From assembly GCA_017461825.1 (NCBI GenBank), contig JAFTXB010000107.1:1-21881 (forward strand): a DNA stretch of 21,881 nucleotides, given 5' to 3'. Position 1 is the stretch's first letter. Each line of letters opens with the position of its first letter. Source of the DNA: Clostridia bacterium. GTDB lineage: Bacteria > Bacillota > Clostridia > Oscillospirales > CAG-272. The position numbers were made by a program, and so were the translations under genes. Below the pieces are notes generated by a model. The model saw only the letters and a list, made by a program, of their open reading frames with translations. It was not told the origin of the DNA and made no database searches. Shown here piece by piece: positions 7,776 through 16,202 of the stretch.

Positions 7776-7830
7776 AAAAAAAGAGCCTTGACCGCCCTTT
7801 TTTAAAAGAACGGTATGTAGGCTCTTTTTT
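7776..7830 (-). terminator. Terminator hairpin after trpS
   Basis: On the minus strand AGAGCCT (7819-7825) pairs with AGGCTCT (7782-7788). The inner sequence can pair further (ACCG with CGGT, CTTTT with AAAAG), and a run of seven or eight Ts follows. A-runs on the other side make it symmetrical. It ends only a few bases before the ribosome binding site of the tagO-like gene. Confidence 0.8.
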
Positions 7831-7847
7831 CATATGTTTTGGTTTGA

Positions 7848-8852
7848 TCAGCGAATTTGGACAAATCCCAACTTTTTTTGTACCTTGGAAAGAGTACGGC
7901 GCGCGTACCACGAGGCTTCCTCGGCCCCCTTTTTCATCTGCGCCTCGAGAGCAGCCTTATCCTTGAGCAGGGCGTGGAATCTCTCTTGCACAGGAGTAAG
8001 TGCGTCGGCTGTGACCTCTCCAACAGCAAGCTTAAAGTCGCCGTAACCGCGCCCCTCAAACTCGCGTTCGATCTCTTCCATTGTTTTGCCGGTAAAGCAG
8101 GAATAAACCGTCATAAGGTTGCTGACTCCGGGCTTTTCCTCGGGGGCATAGCGCACCTCGGCACCCGAATCGGTAACAGCGCGCTTGAATTTCCTGATTA
8201 TTGTATCCCGATCGTCAAGAATATATACTACGGCGTTTGCATTTTCATCGGATTTACTCATTTTTTTAGTAGGATCAGCAAGCGACATGATCTTCATCCC
8301 GCTCTTTGAAACAATGGGAGTGGGAACGGTAAAGGTATCGGGATAAAGCTGATTGAAACGCTCGGCAACGTCGCGGCAAAGTTCAACATGCTGTTTTTGG
8401 TCGATGCCAACGGGAACAACATCGGTCTGATACAAAAGAATATCCGATGCCATCAATACAGGATAGGTAAAAAGCCCGGCATTGATATTGTCGGCATGCT
8501 TTGCGCTCTTATCCTTGAACTGCGTCATACGCGAAAGCTCGCCAAACATGGTAAAGCAATTTAGGATCCATGCCAGCTCGCAATGCTCGTGCACCATGGA
8601 CTGCACATACAACGTGTTTTTTTCGGGGTCAAGTCCGCACGCCATATAAAGTGCCAGCGTTTCGTAGGTTCTCCTGCGAAGCTCGGCGGGCACCTGTCTC
8701 ACAGTGATGGCATGCTGGTCCACCACGCAATAAAACGTTTTATATTTTTCGGAATAATCCGCAAAATTTCTGATCGCGCCCAAATAATTTCCAATAGTCA
8801 GATTTCCGCTGGGCTGCACACCGGAATACGATACCTTTTGTTCGCCAAACAT
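7848..8852 (-). CDS. trpS: Tryptophanyl-tRNA synthetase
   Basis: A 334-residue class I aminoacyl-tRNA synthetase that charges tRNA-Trp with tryptophan at the expense of ATP. The HIGH-equivalent is SGNLTIGNYLG (15-25), following the family-typical GVQPSG opening, and the second ATP motif is the full KMSKS (197-201). Length matches bacterial TrpRS. GAGGAG lies 9 nt before the ATG, and a good promoter (TTGAAA-17-TACAAT) gives a leader of only about 28 nt. There is therefore no room for a T-box, which often controls tRNA synthetase genes in this phylum. A terminator follows, then the tagO-like gene. Confidence 0.97.
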   Translation of the reverse strand: MFGEQKVSYSGVQPSGNLTIGNYLGAIRNFADYSEKYKTFYCVVDQHAITVRQVPAELRRRTYETLALYMACGLDPEKNTLYVQSMVHEHCELAWILNCFTMFGELSRMTQFKDKSAKHADNINAGLFTYPVLMASDILLYQTDVVPVGIDQKQHVELCRDVAERFNQLYPDTFTVPTPIVSKSGMKIMSLADPTKKMSKSDENANAVVYILDDRDTIIRKFKRAVTDSGAEVRYAPEEKPGVSNLMTVYSCFTGKTMEEIEREFEGRGYGDFKLAVGEVTADALTPVQERFHALLKDKAALEAQMKKGAEEASWYARRTLSKVQKKLGFVQIR

Positions 8853-8886
8853 AGTGAAATACTCCTCTGTTTAAAACTCTTTTATT

Positions 8887-8915
8887 ATTGTATCACATTA
8901 TCCCGTTTTTTTCAA
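8887..8915 (-). promoter_or_regulatory. Sigma-A promoter of trpS
   Basis: On the minus strand TTGAAA (8910-8915), 17-bp spacer, TACAAT (8887-8892). The predicted start near 8880 leaves a short leader without room for an attenuator. Confidence 0.8.
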
Positions 8916-8947
8916 GGGATTCGGCAAAAAAAGTACTTGGTTTTCCG

Positions 8948-8980
8948 AAAAATTAACGGGGTGCCATAATGGCACCCCGT
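8948..8980 (-). terminator. Strong terminator of the solute-binding lipoprotein gene
   Basis: A perfect 11-bp stem (8956-8966 with 8970-8980) and a 3-nt loop, followed on the minus strand by TTAATTTTT. It begins 8 nt after the stop codon of the lipoprotein gene. Confidence 0.92.
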
Positions 8981-8988
8981 AAGGTTTA

Positions 8989-11850
8989 TTATTTCTTTTC
9001 GGCGGGCTTGTATCCAAACTCTGCCAACCACTTGTAGTAAATGGTGTTGGGAGAATCAAAGTATACGTATTCCTCACCTCTATGCGTGAGAGGTGTTCCC
9101 TCCTCGTCGGCCTTAGCTTCTGTTGTGGTCGCGACAGCATCCTTAAGTGTTTCCGCCAATTCGACCAGATCATAGTTTGCCACGAGATCGGCCAAAACAA
9201 CGAAATCACTTGCCGATGCAACCTCTCCCTTGGTGGTGAGAAGCTTTTGCAGCTCGGCTACCAACGCAACAACCTCTGCGTAGCTCTGGCACTTGTTCAG
9301 TTCAGCTACCAGATCATCGTTGAGCTTAGTGAGGTATTTGATCATTTCGGTATCGAGATTACCGAGAATGGTAAAGTCGGGATCAACATCGGAAACCTTT
9401 CTGTTTTCATCACTGATGGGAGCTTTGTCACCGTTAGAAGTAATATTCAAGGAAACATCAACACCTGCATCCGCGGTTACACGTACATAATAGAGCAGGT
9501 AGTTTGCCTCGGTTGAGTCGAGACGCTCGTCTTCGTTGTGCGTAAATTCAAAGGTAACAGTTAATTCACCCGAATTGCCTGTGGGAACGATCTGGGCGCT
9601 CGTAACATATTTAAGTCCTGTACGGTAAACAACGTAAGTGTATTCTGTCTTACCGTTCTTTTCCTGCTTGTATTCCAACACAAAGGTTGTTGCATCACGG
9701 CTGTTCTTTCCGTCGCATACGCCAATCCAAGAGTCAACGGTTTCGTTCTTTCTGAATGTGGGTTTGCGGAGCTGTTCGTAAAGCTCGATGTTGTATTCTT
9801 TGGTGTTGAGGAAGTCAAAATCAATGATACCGTCTTTCTTTTCGGTAATCACGGGTTCAGCGGAAGAATCGCCCACTCTGACCTTGATCTCAAATTCGTT
9901 GGTCTTTCTGGTCAAAAGCTTAACGAGCGACAGCTCATAGCCTGTTTTGGAATTGCCGGAAGTCTCGGTATAGGTAAAGATGAAATCAAGGTCGGTTTGA
10001 ACCTCGGTCGTCTTTCCCTTATCATCGGTGCGTTCTTCCACCACACGGATATCGTCAACATCGAATGTGACATTCTTGGAGATATCGTTATTGTATACAT
10101 AGTAATAAATGGTGCGGTTTTGCCCCTCATCAATTTGAGTTGCATAGATGTATACACCCTTGCCCTTTGCATCGCTGTCTGCAAGCCACTTACCAAGGGC
10201 TTCATTTTGTCCTAAAACATCCTTGGAGTAGCCGCTGGTAGAGCTGACGATGTATCCTGTCTTGGGAAGCGTAACTTTGGCTTCCTCCTCGGCAGTGGTC
10301 GCAGAATAGCCCGCAAAATCCAATCCAAGCAGAGGCTCAACCAAAGAGTAACGGTTTTGTACCTTTCCGCTCTCCCAAATATCTGCCGACATCTCGGGCT
10401 CGGGATATGCAATAAAGACGTTACCGGTTGCGTAGATATCCATCAAATAGTCGTTGTTGAGACGCTTGATGGACTTATTACCGGCCTCATCCTCTTCCAC
10501 CTCATAGTGGGTGCCCTCAACGCCGTACTGAAGCAAGTTGCGGAAATCGGAGTTGGTATTGAGATAAGTAACGATCTCCATGCTGCGCGCAACAGATCTG
10601 GTATATGCGCAAACACCAAACATGTTGCCGTAAATATCCTCGGACGATGCGGTGGGATACTTTACAACGATGGGATAGTAAGCAACCTTCTTGTCGCCCA
10701 CTGTCTCAACATATTCGTAAGCGCCCTCTTTCTCGTTGTAGGTCAGCACGGTGGAATCGCCCGTAACAAACTTGACAGCAGCGGTCTTGCCGGTAGCATC
10801 GCCAAAGTAGCTGCCAACATTGGGATCGGTTCCAAACTTATATTTATTCAACTGCAGGTATGCCTTGGCAAAATCGGAATCCTCAAACAAGCTTCCGTAT
10901 CCCAAAACCACGCTTCCGCGAGACAGGCTTTCCATATCCTTGTAGTGAGAACCGAATACCGAGAACTCATTGACCATATCGTAGGTTTCGGTATCGAAAG
11001 ACCAATAATGTGCCAAAAGATCGAGACATTCCTCATAGGTCGAATCGATCGGAACGATATTGGGATCAAACTGGGAGTGGATCTCGTAAATGGTTTGCAG
11101 ATACAGATAGAGATTTTCGTTGAAGAAACCGTCGATCTGTCCGTACTGTACGTAGCCCTCCTGCGAATACATCTTGATAAGATCCTTATTCAAAAGCATA
11201 TAAGTGTAATCGCCGATAACACGGTTATTGGGGACGGCGTACGTGGTTCCGTTATACTTGGCTGCGGAGAGCAATGTAGTGGAAACGTACTCCTTAATCT
11301 TTTTGGAAGAACTGGAAAGCTCGGTATCAAGCTCCGTGAGCCATCCATTATCGATAAAGTCGATGTACATATCCTCGCCGGTGATGTAGATAATATCGAC
11401 CTGGTTGGCAAGAGCCTCCGGGTACTTAATGACAGTCATACCAAACTCGTTGGTCTCGGTCTCATCGGTTACGGGCGTGGTATCACCGCTCTCAAGCTCG
11501 GTTACAGGCTCGGTCTCAATTTCGTCCTTCTTCTTTTTGTCTTCCTCATAAGCTAAGATGGTAGACTCAAGCTTATCGCGGTATTCATCCTCAGTAAAGA
11601 AGTGAAGCACAAGCTTGATCTTGAATTTGGAGTTGGTGATCGAGTTGACCGCCTTGGAAACGGCATTTGCAGCCTCCGGCTCCACCTTTTCCTCGGATAC
11701 CACCCACATCGTCAGTGTCACAGCACTTTCGGATGCTTTTCCTTTGATGTCCTCCTCTGCTTCTTCTTCGGTCTTGTTTGAGCAGCTTGCCAAAACGAGT
11801 GAAAGCAGCATCACAAAGCAGAGAAGCAGGCACGTCAGTCTTTTTTTCAT
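8989..11850 (-). CDS. Large orphan extracellular solute-binding-like lipoprotein
   Basis: A 953-residue protein. The signal peptide ends in LASC (Cys23) and an acidic stretch follows. Residues about 42-480 read like a family 1 solute-binding protein: 'VTLTMWVVSEE' at the start, 'ANQVDIIYITGEDMYIDFIDNGWLTELD', a 'AVPNNRVIGDYTYMLLNKDLI' strand and 'YAVPN'-type hinge residues. A low-complexity Thr/Glu/Lys insert (about 100-137) interrupts the first lobe. The C-terminal half (from about 550) is rich in beta strands and ends in a helical segment; I do not recognise it. At roughly twice the usual length it is a composite protein. No ABC permease or ATPase gene lies nearby, so the ligand and partner are unknown. 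GGGAGGA lies 7 nt before the ATG; a consensus-like promoter, leader hairpin and strong terminator make it a single-gene unit. Confidence 0.82.
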   Translation of the reverse strand: MKKRLTCLLLCFVMLLSLVLASCSNKTEEEAEEDIKGKASESAVTLTMWVVSEEKVEPEAANAVSKAVNSITNSKFKIKLVLHFFTEDEYRDKLESTILAYEEDKKKKDEIETEPVTELESGDTTPVTDETETNEFGMTVIKYPEALANQVDIIYITGEDMYIDFIDNGWLTELDTELSSSSKKIKEYVSTTLLSAAKYNGTTYAVPNNRVIGDYTYMLLNKDLIKMYSQEGYVQYGQIDGFFNENLYLYLQTIYEIHSQFDPNIVPIDSTYEECLDLLAHYWSFDTETYDMVNEFSVFGSHYKDMESLSRGSVVLGYGSLFEDSDFAKAYLQLNKYKFGTDPNVGSYFGDATGKTAAVKFVTGDSTVLTYNEKEGAYEYVETVGDKKVAYYPIVVKYPTASSEDIYGNMFGVCAYTRSVARSMEIVTYLNTNSDFRNLLQYGVEGTHYEVEEDEAGNKSIKRLNNDYLMDIYATGNVFIAYPEPEMSADIWESGKVQNRYSLVEPLLGLDFAGYSATTAEEEAKVTLPKTGYIVSSTSGYSKDVLGQNEALGKWLADSDAKGKGVYIYATQIDEGQNRTIYYYVYNNDISKNVTFDVDDIRVVEERTDDKGKTTEVQTDLDFIFTYTETSGNSKTGYELSLVKLLTRKTNEFEIKVRVGDSSAEPVITEKKDGIIDFDFLNTKEYNIELYEQLRKPTFRKNETVDSWIGVCDGKNSRDATTFVLEYKQEKNGKTEYTYVVYRTGLKYVTSAQIVPTGNSGELTVTFEFTHNEDERLDSTEANYLLYYVRVTADAGVDVSLNITSNGDKAPISDENRKVSDVDPDFTILGNLDTEMIKYLTKLNDDLVAELNKCQSYAEVVALVAELQKLLTTKGEVASASDFVVLADLVANYDLVELAETLKDAVATTTEAKADEEGTPLTHRGEEYVYFDSPNTIYYKWLAEFGYKPAEKK

Positions 11851-11880
11851 GTTGATTCCTCCCGGTTAATCGCGTTTTTT

Positions 11881-11902
11881 CCCTTATGGCTATGCCATAG
11901 GG
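11881..11902 (-). promoter_or_regulatory. Hairpin in the leader of the solute-binding lipoprotein
   Basis: CCCTTATGGC and GCCATAGGG pair with one bulged base around a 3-nt loop, inside the leader of about 70 nt. On the transcript an A-run follows rather than Us, so it is not a terminator. It may stabilise the mRNA 5' end or act as a binding site. Confidence 0.55.
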
Positions 11903-11926
11903 AACAAACCATATTTATACCCATAC

Positions 11927-11955
11927 ATTTTACACCATTTTTGTAAATATGTCAA
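11927..11955 (-). promoter_or_regulatory. Sigma-A promoter of the solute-binding lipoprotein
   Basis: On the minus strand TTGACA (11950-11955), 17-bp spacer, TAAAAT (11927-11932). The predicted start is near 11920. Confidence 0.85.
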
Positions 11956-12140
11956 GTGAATTTTTTGTGACGTACACGCGCGCGACGGCACTTGTTTAAA
12001 CCTCGGACATTTTGCGTTCACAAATGGATGTCATTATGCACAATTTTGCGCAATCGTTTTTTGTCAATACGCCATTTTATTTGCTTTTTTTAACATATTT
12101 TCAGTTGTTTTTTTGTTAAAACAAAACAAATCGAAAAAGT
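11956..12140. other. AT-rich gap downstream of rpoD
   Basis: 185 bases between the rpoD stop codon and the next promoter. It holds T-runs, an AT-rich near-repeat just after rpoD (TTGTTTTGTT against AACAAAAAAACAA), a CGCGCGCG patch near 11977 and an imperfect palindrome at 12037-12052 (TGCACAATTTTGCGCA). I see no coding sequence and no convincing intrinsic terminator for the dgt-dnaG-rpoD operon; the AT-rich pairing is weak. Confidence 0.5.
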
Positions 12141-13298
12141 TTATTCCATGAATCCCTTAAGATGTCTTGCACGGCTTGGATGACGGAGCTTGCGCAATGC
12201 CTTTGCCTCGATCTGACGGATACGCTCACGGGTAATATCAAATTCCTTTCCGACTTCCTCGAGAGTACGGGTTCTGCCGTCATAGAGACCAAAGCGAAGT
12301 TTAATGACATGCTCCTCTCTGGGAGTGAGGGTGTGCAGTTGTTTTTCAAGTTCCTCGCGCAGGATGTTGGTAGAGGTTGCCTCCGCGGGCGAGGGGGTAT
12401 CGTCATCGGGGATAAAATCACCGAGGTGGCTATCCTCTTCCTCACCGATAGGGGTCTCAAGCGAGACAGGATCCTGTGCGATCTTCATGATCTCACGTAC
12501 CTTTTCGGCACTCATGCCCATTTTTTCTCCAATCTCCTCAGCGGTCGCCTCACGTCCAAGCTCCTGCAGCATTTGTCTGGAATAGCGCGAAACCTTATGG
12601 ATGGTTTCAACCATGTGCACAGGGATTCGTATGGTGCGTGCCTGATCAGCAATGGCACGTGTAATTGCCTGGCGGATCCACCATGTGGCGTAGGTTGAGA
12701 ACTTATATCCCTTGGTATAGTCGAACTTGTCCACGGCCTTCATCAAGCCCAAATTTCCCTCCTGGATGAGATCAAGGAAGAACATTCCGCGTCCGACGTA
12801 TCTCTTGGCGATGCTGACGACAAGCCTGAGGTTTGCTTCAACCAGCTCGGTCTTTGCGCTCTCATCTCCCGCCATCATGCGCTCGGCAAGATCCTTTTCG
12901 TGATCGGTGGTAAGAAGCGGCACCTTTCCGATCTCCTTGAGATAAAGGCGAACGGGGTCATCGATGGCAAGCCCCTCCTGCTCGAGGATACGCTCCATAT
13001 TTTCACCGGCTCCAAATTTCTCGACCTCGCTTTCGATCTGGCTCATCTCCTCGTTGGAAATCTCACCGTCAAACGCAATACCGTTATCCTCCAGCGTTTC
13101 ATAGAGCTTGTCGATGCTGTCAACATCAAAATCCATCTCCTCAAGCGCCTCATCGAGGTCATCCGCCGAAAGCTTTCCTTTTTTTCCCTTTTCAATGAGC
13201 GAATCCATGCTCAACTTTTTTTCTTCTTCGGTTTTCTCCGTTTGTTCTTCGATCACATTTTCCTCTTCGAACGTAATATCCGTATGATTCTTGTTCAT
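12141..13298 (-). CDS. rpoD: Housekeeping RNA polymerase sigma factor RpoD/SigA
   Basis: A 385-residue primary sigma-70 factor that directs RNA polymerase to housekeeping promoters. In order: an acidic region 1.1-like segment (about 27-95), region 1.2 (DPVRLYLKEIGKVPLL, 114-129), region 2 (about 145-225) with the -10 recognition helix YATWWIRQAITRAI (203-216), region 3 (about 228-305) and region 4 with the -35 reading helix-turn-helix (TLEEVGKEFDITRERIRQIE, 345-364). Length and layout match SigA of Gram-positives, without the long non-conserved insert of E. coli RpoD. It is the last gene of the dgt-dnaG-rpoD operon and overlaps dnaG by four bases (ATGA), so its translation is probably coupled. 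Its AAAGGAAAGG site lies inside the end of dnaG. Confidence 0.98.
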   Translation of the reverse strand: MNKNHTDITFEEENVIEEQTEKTEEEKKLSMDSLIEKGKKGKLSADDLDEALEEMDFDVDSIDKLYETLEDNGIAFDGEISNEEMSQIESEVEKFGAGENMERILEQEGLAIDDPVRLYLKEIGKVPLLTTDHEKDLAERMMAGDESAKTELVEANLRLVVSIAKRYVGRGMFFLDLIQEGNLGLMKAVDKFDYTKGYKFSTYATWWIRQAITRAIADQARTIRIPVHMVETIHKVSRYSRQMLQELGREATAEEIGEKMGMSAEKVREIMKIAQDPVSLETPIGEEEDSHLGDFIPDDDTPSPAEATSTNILREELEKQLHTLTPREEHVIKLRFGLYDGRTRTLEEVGKEFDITRERIRQIEAKALRKLRHPSRARHLKGFME

Positions 13299-15091
13299 TT
13301 TTTTTCAGCCTTTCCTTTATGTAAATTCGCTTGTTTTTTCCGCAGGCGATCAAGCCGTGTAGCAAGATCCTCATTCTGCGTATCTTCCTTTAATCTTTGC
13401 TCTTTGAGCACCCGCACGGCGGATCGGAACACTTCGGGGCCGTTGTTGGTAAGCTGCTGGCGCGTGATCTCGGCGCGCTCAATGCGTCCCATTTCGTCGG
13501 GAGTGAATTCGGCACCGAGCAACTCGGGGCGCAAGCCGCTTTCACTTTGGTGCAGGCGCATAAGTGACGCGAACACGCGTTTATTGAACGCAGTGACAAA
13601 ATCGTTTTCGCCCAGCTCAACCTCGCCCTTTTCCACGGCGTTGCGGTATTCCTCAAAAATCAGCAAAAGCCCCAGCACGGTCTCCTCGGCGGATACCGCT
13701 CTTGGATCCTTTGCGGCATCGGGGTTGATGCGGTCGCCGAAATTTTTGAGTGTTGCCTGTGCCTCGCGGCTCTGCTTGGCTTCAAAGCTTCGTTTTTGTT
13801 TTCGACGTACTGTCTCAACCGAGTTTTTCAGCACCTCAACGGTAAGCCCAAGCCGCTCGGATGCTTGCGCGATATAGACTTCCCTTTCCACCGCCGACCC
13901 ATACTCGGCAATCAATGTACAGATCTCATTTGATGCCTTGATCTTGTCCGTTCCTTCGGCAAGGTCATATTTTGCGTAAATCTGCTCGGCTTTATGGTCA
14001 AAGCCCGTACGGCTCTCCTCGAGCGTGCGCCGGAAACGGTCTGCTCCGAATTTTTTTATAAATTCGTCGGGATCCTTGGCACCGTTCATTTTCAGCACAC
14101 GAACATCCATTCCCACCTCACCGAGGATGCGCATTGCCTTATTGGCGGCATTTTGCCCCGCCTCATCGGAATCGTAGGAAATAATGACCTTTTTGGTATA
14201 TTTTGAAAAAATGCGCGCATGCTCGGGAGTGATCGCGGTTCCCAGTGTCGCCACGGCATATTCAAAGCCCGCGGCATGCAGGGCAATGACATCCATATAT
14301 CCCTCACACAGGATCATTCTTTCGGAACAGCAGTTTTTGGCAAAATTCAGGGCAAACAGGTTTCGGCTCTTTTTAAACGCCGCCGTATCCGACGAGTTGA
14401 GGTATTTCGGTTTGCTATCGTCCATAACACGTCCGCCAAATGCCACAACGTTGCCCGACGGATCGATGATGGGAAACATCACGCGGTTTCGGAAACAGTC
14501 ATACACTTTTCCCGTTTGCGGATTCTTGCGTGCGAGGTAACCCTCTACCAGCTCTTCGTCGTGAAACCCAAGCTTTCGCATATGGGCAATGAGCGAAAAC
14601 GCGCTGTTCGGTGCAAAGCCAAGCCCAAAATGTTTGATGGTGGCAATCGAAAGCGCGCGATCTTCGTGCAAATATTTCATCCCCTCCGCACCGATCGCGG
14701 GGTCGAAAAGGCAGGCTCTGAAAAATTTTGCCGCCTCAAGGTTCATCTCAAGCACGCGCTTTCTTGACACACCGGTATTTCCAATGGAAGTTTCACTTTC
14801 TTTGGGAAGCGGCAACCCCGCTCGATTGGCAAGGTACTCAACCGCATCGGTAAATTCTAAATTTTCTGCTTTTTGCACAAAGGTGATCACAGTCCCCCCC
14901 GCGTGGCATCCAAAGCAGAAAAACATTTTCTTGGTGGGAGAGACCGAAAACGAGGGCGTTTTTTCGCTGTGAAAGGGACATCTTCCAAGCAGGTTGGAAC
15001 CGCTTCGTTTAAGCTCTACATACCTGCCGACAAGCTCCTCGATATCGGTTCTGTCAACGACCTCTTGTATAAAATTTTCGGGAAATCTCAT
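13295..15091 (-). CDS. dnaG: DNA primase
   Basis: A 598-residue primase that makes RNA primers for replication and works with the DnaB-type helicase. The N-terminal CHC2 zinc ribbon has ligands Cys38, His41, Cys59 and Cys62. The RNA polymerase core follows with GGRVMDDSKPKYLNS (219-233). The TOPRIM domain carries the metal-binding Glu263 in CEGYMDV and the DSDEAG motif (307-312). The C-terminal part (from about 440) is the less conserved helicase-interaction region. It starts 3 bp after the dgt stop with GGAG 11 nt before the ATG, and ends in a run of eight As that runs into the rpoD start codon. Confidence 0.98.
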   Translation of the reverse strand: MRFPENFIQEVVDRTDIEELVGRYVELKRSGSNLLGRCPFHSEKTPSFSVSPTKKMFFCFGCHAGGTVITFVQKAENLEFTDAVEYLANRAGLPLPKESETSIGNTGVSRKRVLEMNLEAAKFFRACLFDPAIGAEGMKYLHEDRALSIATIKHFGLGFAPNSAFSLIAHMRKLGFHDEELVEGYLARKNPQTGKVYDCFRNRVMFPIIDPSGNVVAFGGRVMDDSKPKYLNSSDTAAFKKSRNLFALNFAKNCCSERMILCEGYMDVIALHAAGFEYAVATLGTAITPEHARIFSKYTKKVIISYDSDEAGQNAANKAMRILGEVGMDVRVLKMNGAKDPDEFIKKFGADRFRRTLEESRTGFDHKAEQIYAKYDLAEGTDKIKASNEICTLIAEYGSAVEREVYIAQASERLGLTVEVLKNSVETVRRKQKRSFEAKQSREAQATLKNFGDRINPDAAKDPRAVSAEETVLGLLLIFEEYRNAVEKGEVELGENDFVTAFNKRVFASLMRLHQSESGLRPELLGAEFTPDEMGRIERAEITRQQLTNNGPEVFRSAVRVLKEQRLKEDTQNEDLATRLDRLRKKQANLHKGKAEKK

Positions 15092-15094
15092 AAT

Positions 15095-16096
15095 TTAATT
15101 ACTCCAAACTCTCGGAATAAAGAGTTCCTTATAAGTATCAATCGCATAGCGGTCGGTCATACCTGAAATAAAATCGCACACGCAACGCTCGACACCGTCG
15201 GCTTCGATATTGCTCCGATAAAACTCGGGCATTTCCTCAGGATATTTGACAAAGTGATGGAAGAGCTGCGCCAAAAGCTCCTTGGCGCGTCCGTCCTGTG
15301 CTTTTGCAACCGAATTGGTGTATACCGCATCGAACATAAACTCGCGCAAGCGATTGGTTGCATCTTGTATTTCAGGCTCCATAGAGATAGATGGCTGATC
15401 GGTGCTGGAGCGGATGACCGATGATACCATTGTGTTGATGCGCTCACTGTGGGTCTCCCCCAGGATCATACGAAGATCCCTCGGAATCTCCTCCTTTGAC
15501 AAAATCCCCGCACGGCAGGCATCGTCGATATCGTGATTGATATAAGCGATACGGTCGGCAAATTTAACGATCACACCCTCCAAGGTAGACGCCATGCATT
15601 TGCCCGTGTGGTTGACGATTCCGTCGCGCACCTCCCATGTAAGATTTAAGCCCTTGCCGTTGTTTTCCAATTTATCCACCACGCGCAAGCTCTGCCTGTA
15701 ATGGGTGAAATCCTTGGAATACAGCTCCTTCATAGCGTCCTCACCGGAGTGACCGAAAGGCGTATGCCCAAGATCGTGCCCCATTGCCGCAGCTTCGGTG
15801 AGATCCTCATTAAGGCGGAGCGCTCTCGCAATAATGCGCGCGATCTGTGTAACTTCAAGGGTGTGCGTCAGACGCGTGCGATAATGGTCTCCCGTGGGCG
15901 CTAAAAAGACCTGCGTTTTATTCATCAACCTACGGAAGGACTGCGAATGGATGATGCGGTCTCGGTCGCGCTGAAATTCGGTTCTCATTTCGCTGGGGGT
16001 ATAGGGATGTTCCCTGCCCCGTGTATCGGCGGTCAAAAATGCATACGGTGACAGCGTGGTTCTTTCACGCTCCAAAAACATCTCACTTAACGTCAT
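15095..16096 (-). CDS. dgt: dGTP triphosphohydrolase-like HD-domain protein
   Basis: A 333-residue HD-superfamily protein of the deoxyguanosinetriphosphate triphosphohydrolase-like group, which removes tripolyphosphate from dNTPs and so trims the nucleotide pool. The metal ligands are visible: His78 in RLTHTLEV, the pair His107-Asp108 in GHDLGHTPFGH and Asp181 in KFADRIAYINHD. Upstream Arg/His residues in DRIIHSQSFRRL complete the family pattern. The ATG at 16096 is chosen because AAAGGAGGTG lies just before it; the longer in-frame version from 16153 would cross this site and a T-rich promoter-like region. It is the first gene of the operon with dnaG and rpoD, an arrangement typical of Clostridia. 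A clear promoter is not seen; the upstream region is made of A- and T-tracts. Confidence 0.94.
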   Translation of the reverse strand: MTLSEMFLERERTTLSPYAFLTADTRGREHPYTPSEMRTEFQRDRDRIIHSQSFRRLMNKTQVFLAPTGDHYRTRLTHTLEVTQIARIIARALRLNEDLTEAAAMGHDLGHTPFGHSGEDAMKELYSKDFTHYRQSLRVVDKLENNGKGLNLTWEVRDGIVNHTGKCMASTLEGVIVKFADRIAYINHDIDDACRAGILSKEEIPRDLRMILGETHSERINTMVSSVIRSSTDQPSISMEPEIQDATNRLREFMFDAVYTNSVAKAQDGRAKELLAQLFHHFVKYPEEMPEFYRSNIEADGVERCVCDFISGMTDRYAIDTYKELFIPRVWSN

Positions 16097-16135
16097 GGAT
16101 CGGCACCTCCTTTTTTTCTCATTATTAATATACGC

Positions 16136-16192
16136 AAAAAAACAAAAAAACACTTTTTTATGCGCAAAAAAACTTGCTTTTTTTCTTTTTTT
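16136..16192. promoter_or_regulatory. Phased A/T-tracts between divergent dgt and MFS operons
   Basis: Six homopolymer tracts of 6-7 bases follow one another: A 16136-16142, A 16144-16150, T 16154-16159, A 16166-16172, T 16178-16184 and T 16186-16192. Their spacing of roughly 8-12 bp is near one helical turn, which predicts curved DNA. The stretch overlaps the promoter of the MFS operon and lies upstream of dgt. Confidence 0.6.
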
Positions 16193-16202
16193 ATGGTATA
16201 CT
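16174..16202 (+). promoter_or_regulatory. Extended -10 promoter of the MFS operon
   Basis: TTGCTT (16174-16179), 17-bp spacer, TATACT (16197-16202), preceded by TGG so that it also fits an extended -10. The predicted start near 16209 gives a leader of about 39 nt. Confidence 0.75.

Noticed and set aside
8853..8886. T-box riboswitch for trpS
   Set aside because: The leader is only about 28 nt, far too short for a T-box, and no specifier loop or antiterminator sequence is present.
10357..11556. A 399-codon open frame on the plus strand opposite the solute-binding lipoprotein
   Set aside because: It is a mirror frame of a gene with a lipobox, ribosome binding site and promoter; its translation shows no known family.
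12037..12085. A minus-strand promoter with TTGACA and CATAAT downstream of rpoD
   Set aside because: The hexamers are about 23 bp apart, which is too far for sigma-A, and no gene start follows at a sensible distance.
12080..12140. Intrinsic terminator directly after rpoD
   Set aside because: The only pairing is an A/T-only near-repeat without a stable stem; it is not convincing enough to call.
16097..16153. An N-terminal extension of the dgt product
   Set aside because: A strong AAAGGAGGTG lies just before the ATG at 16096, and the extension does not look like dGTPase sequence.
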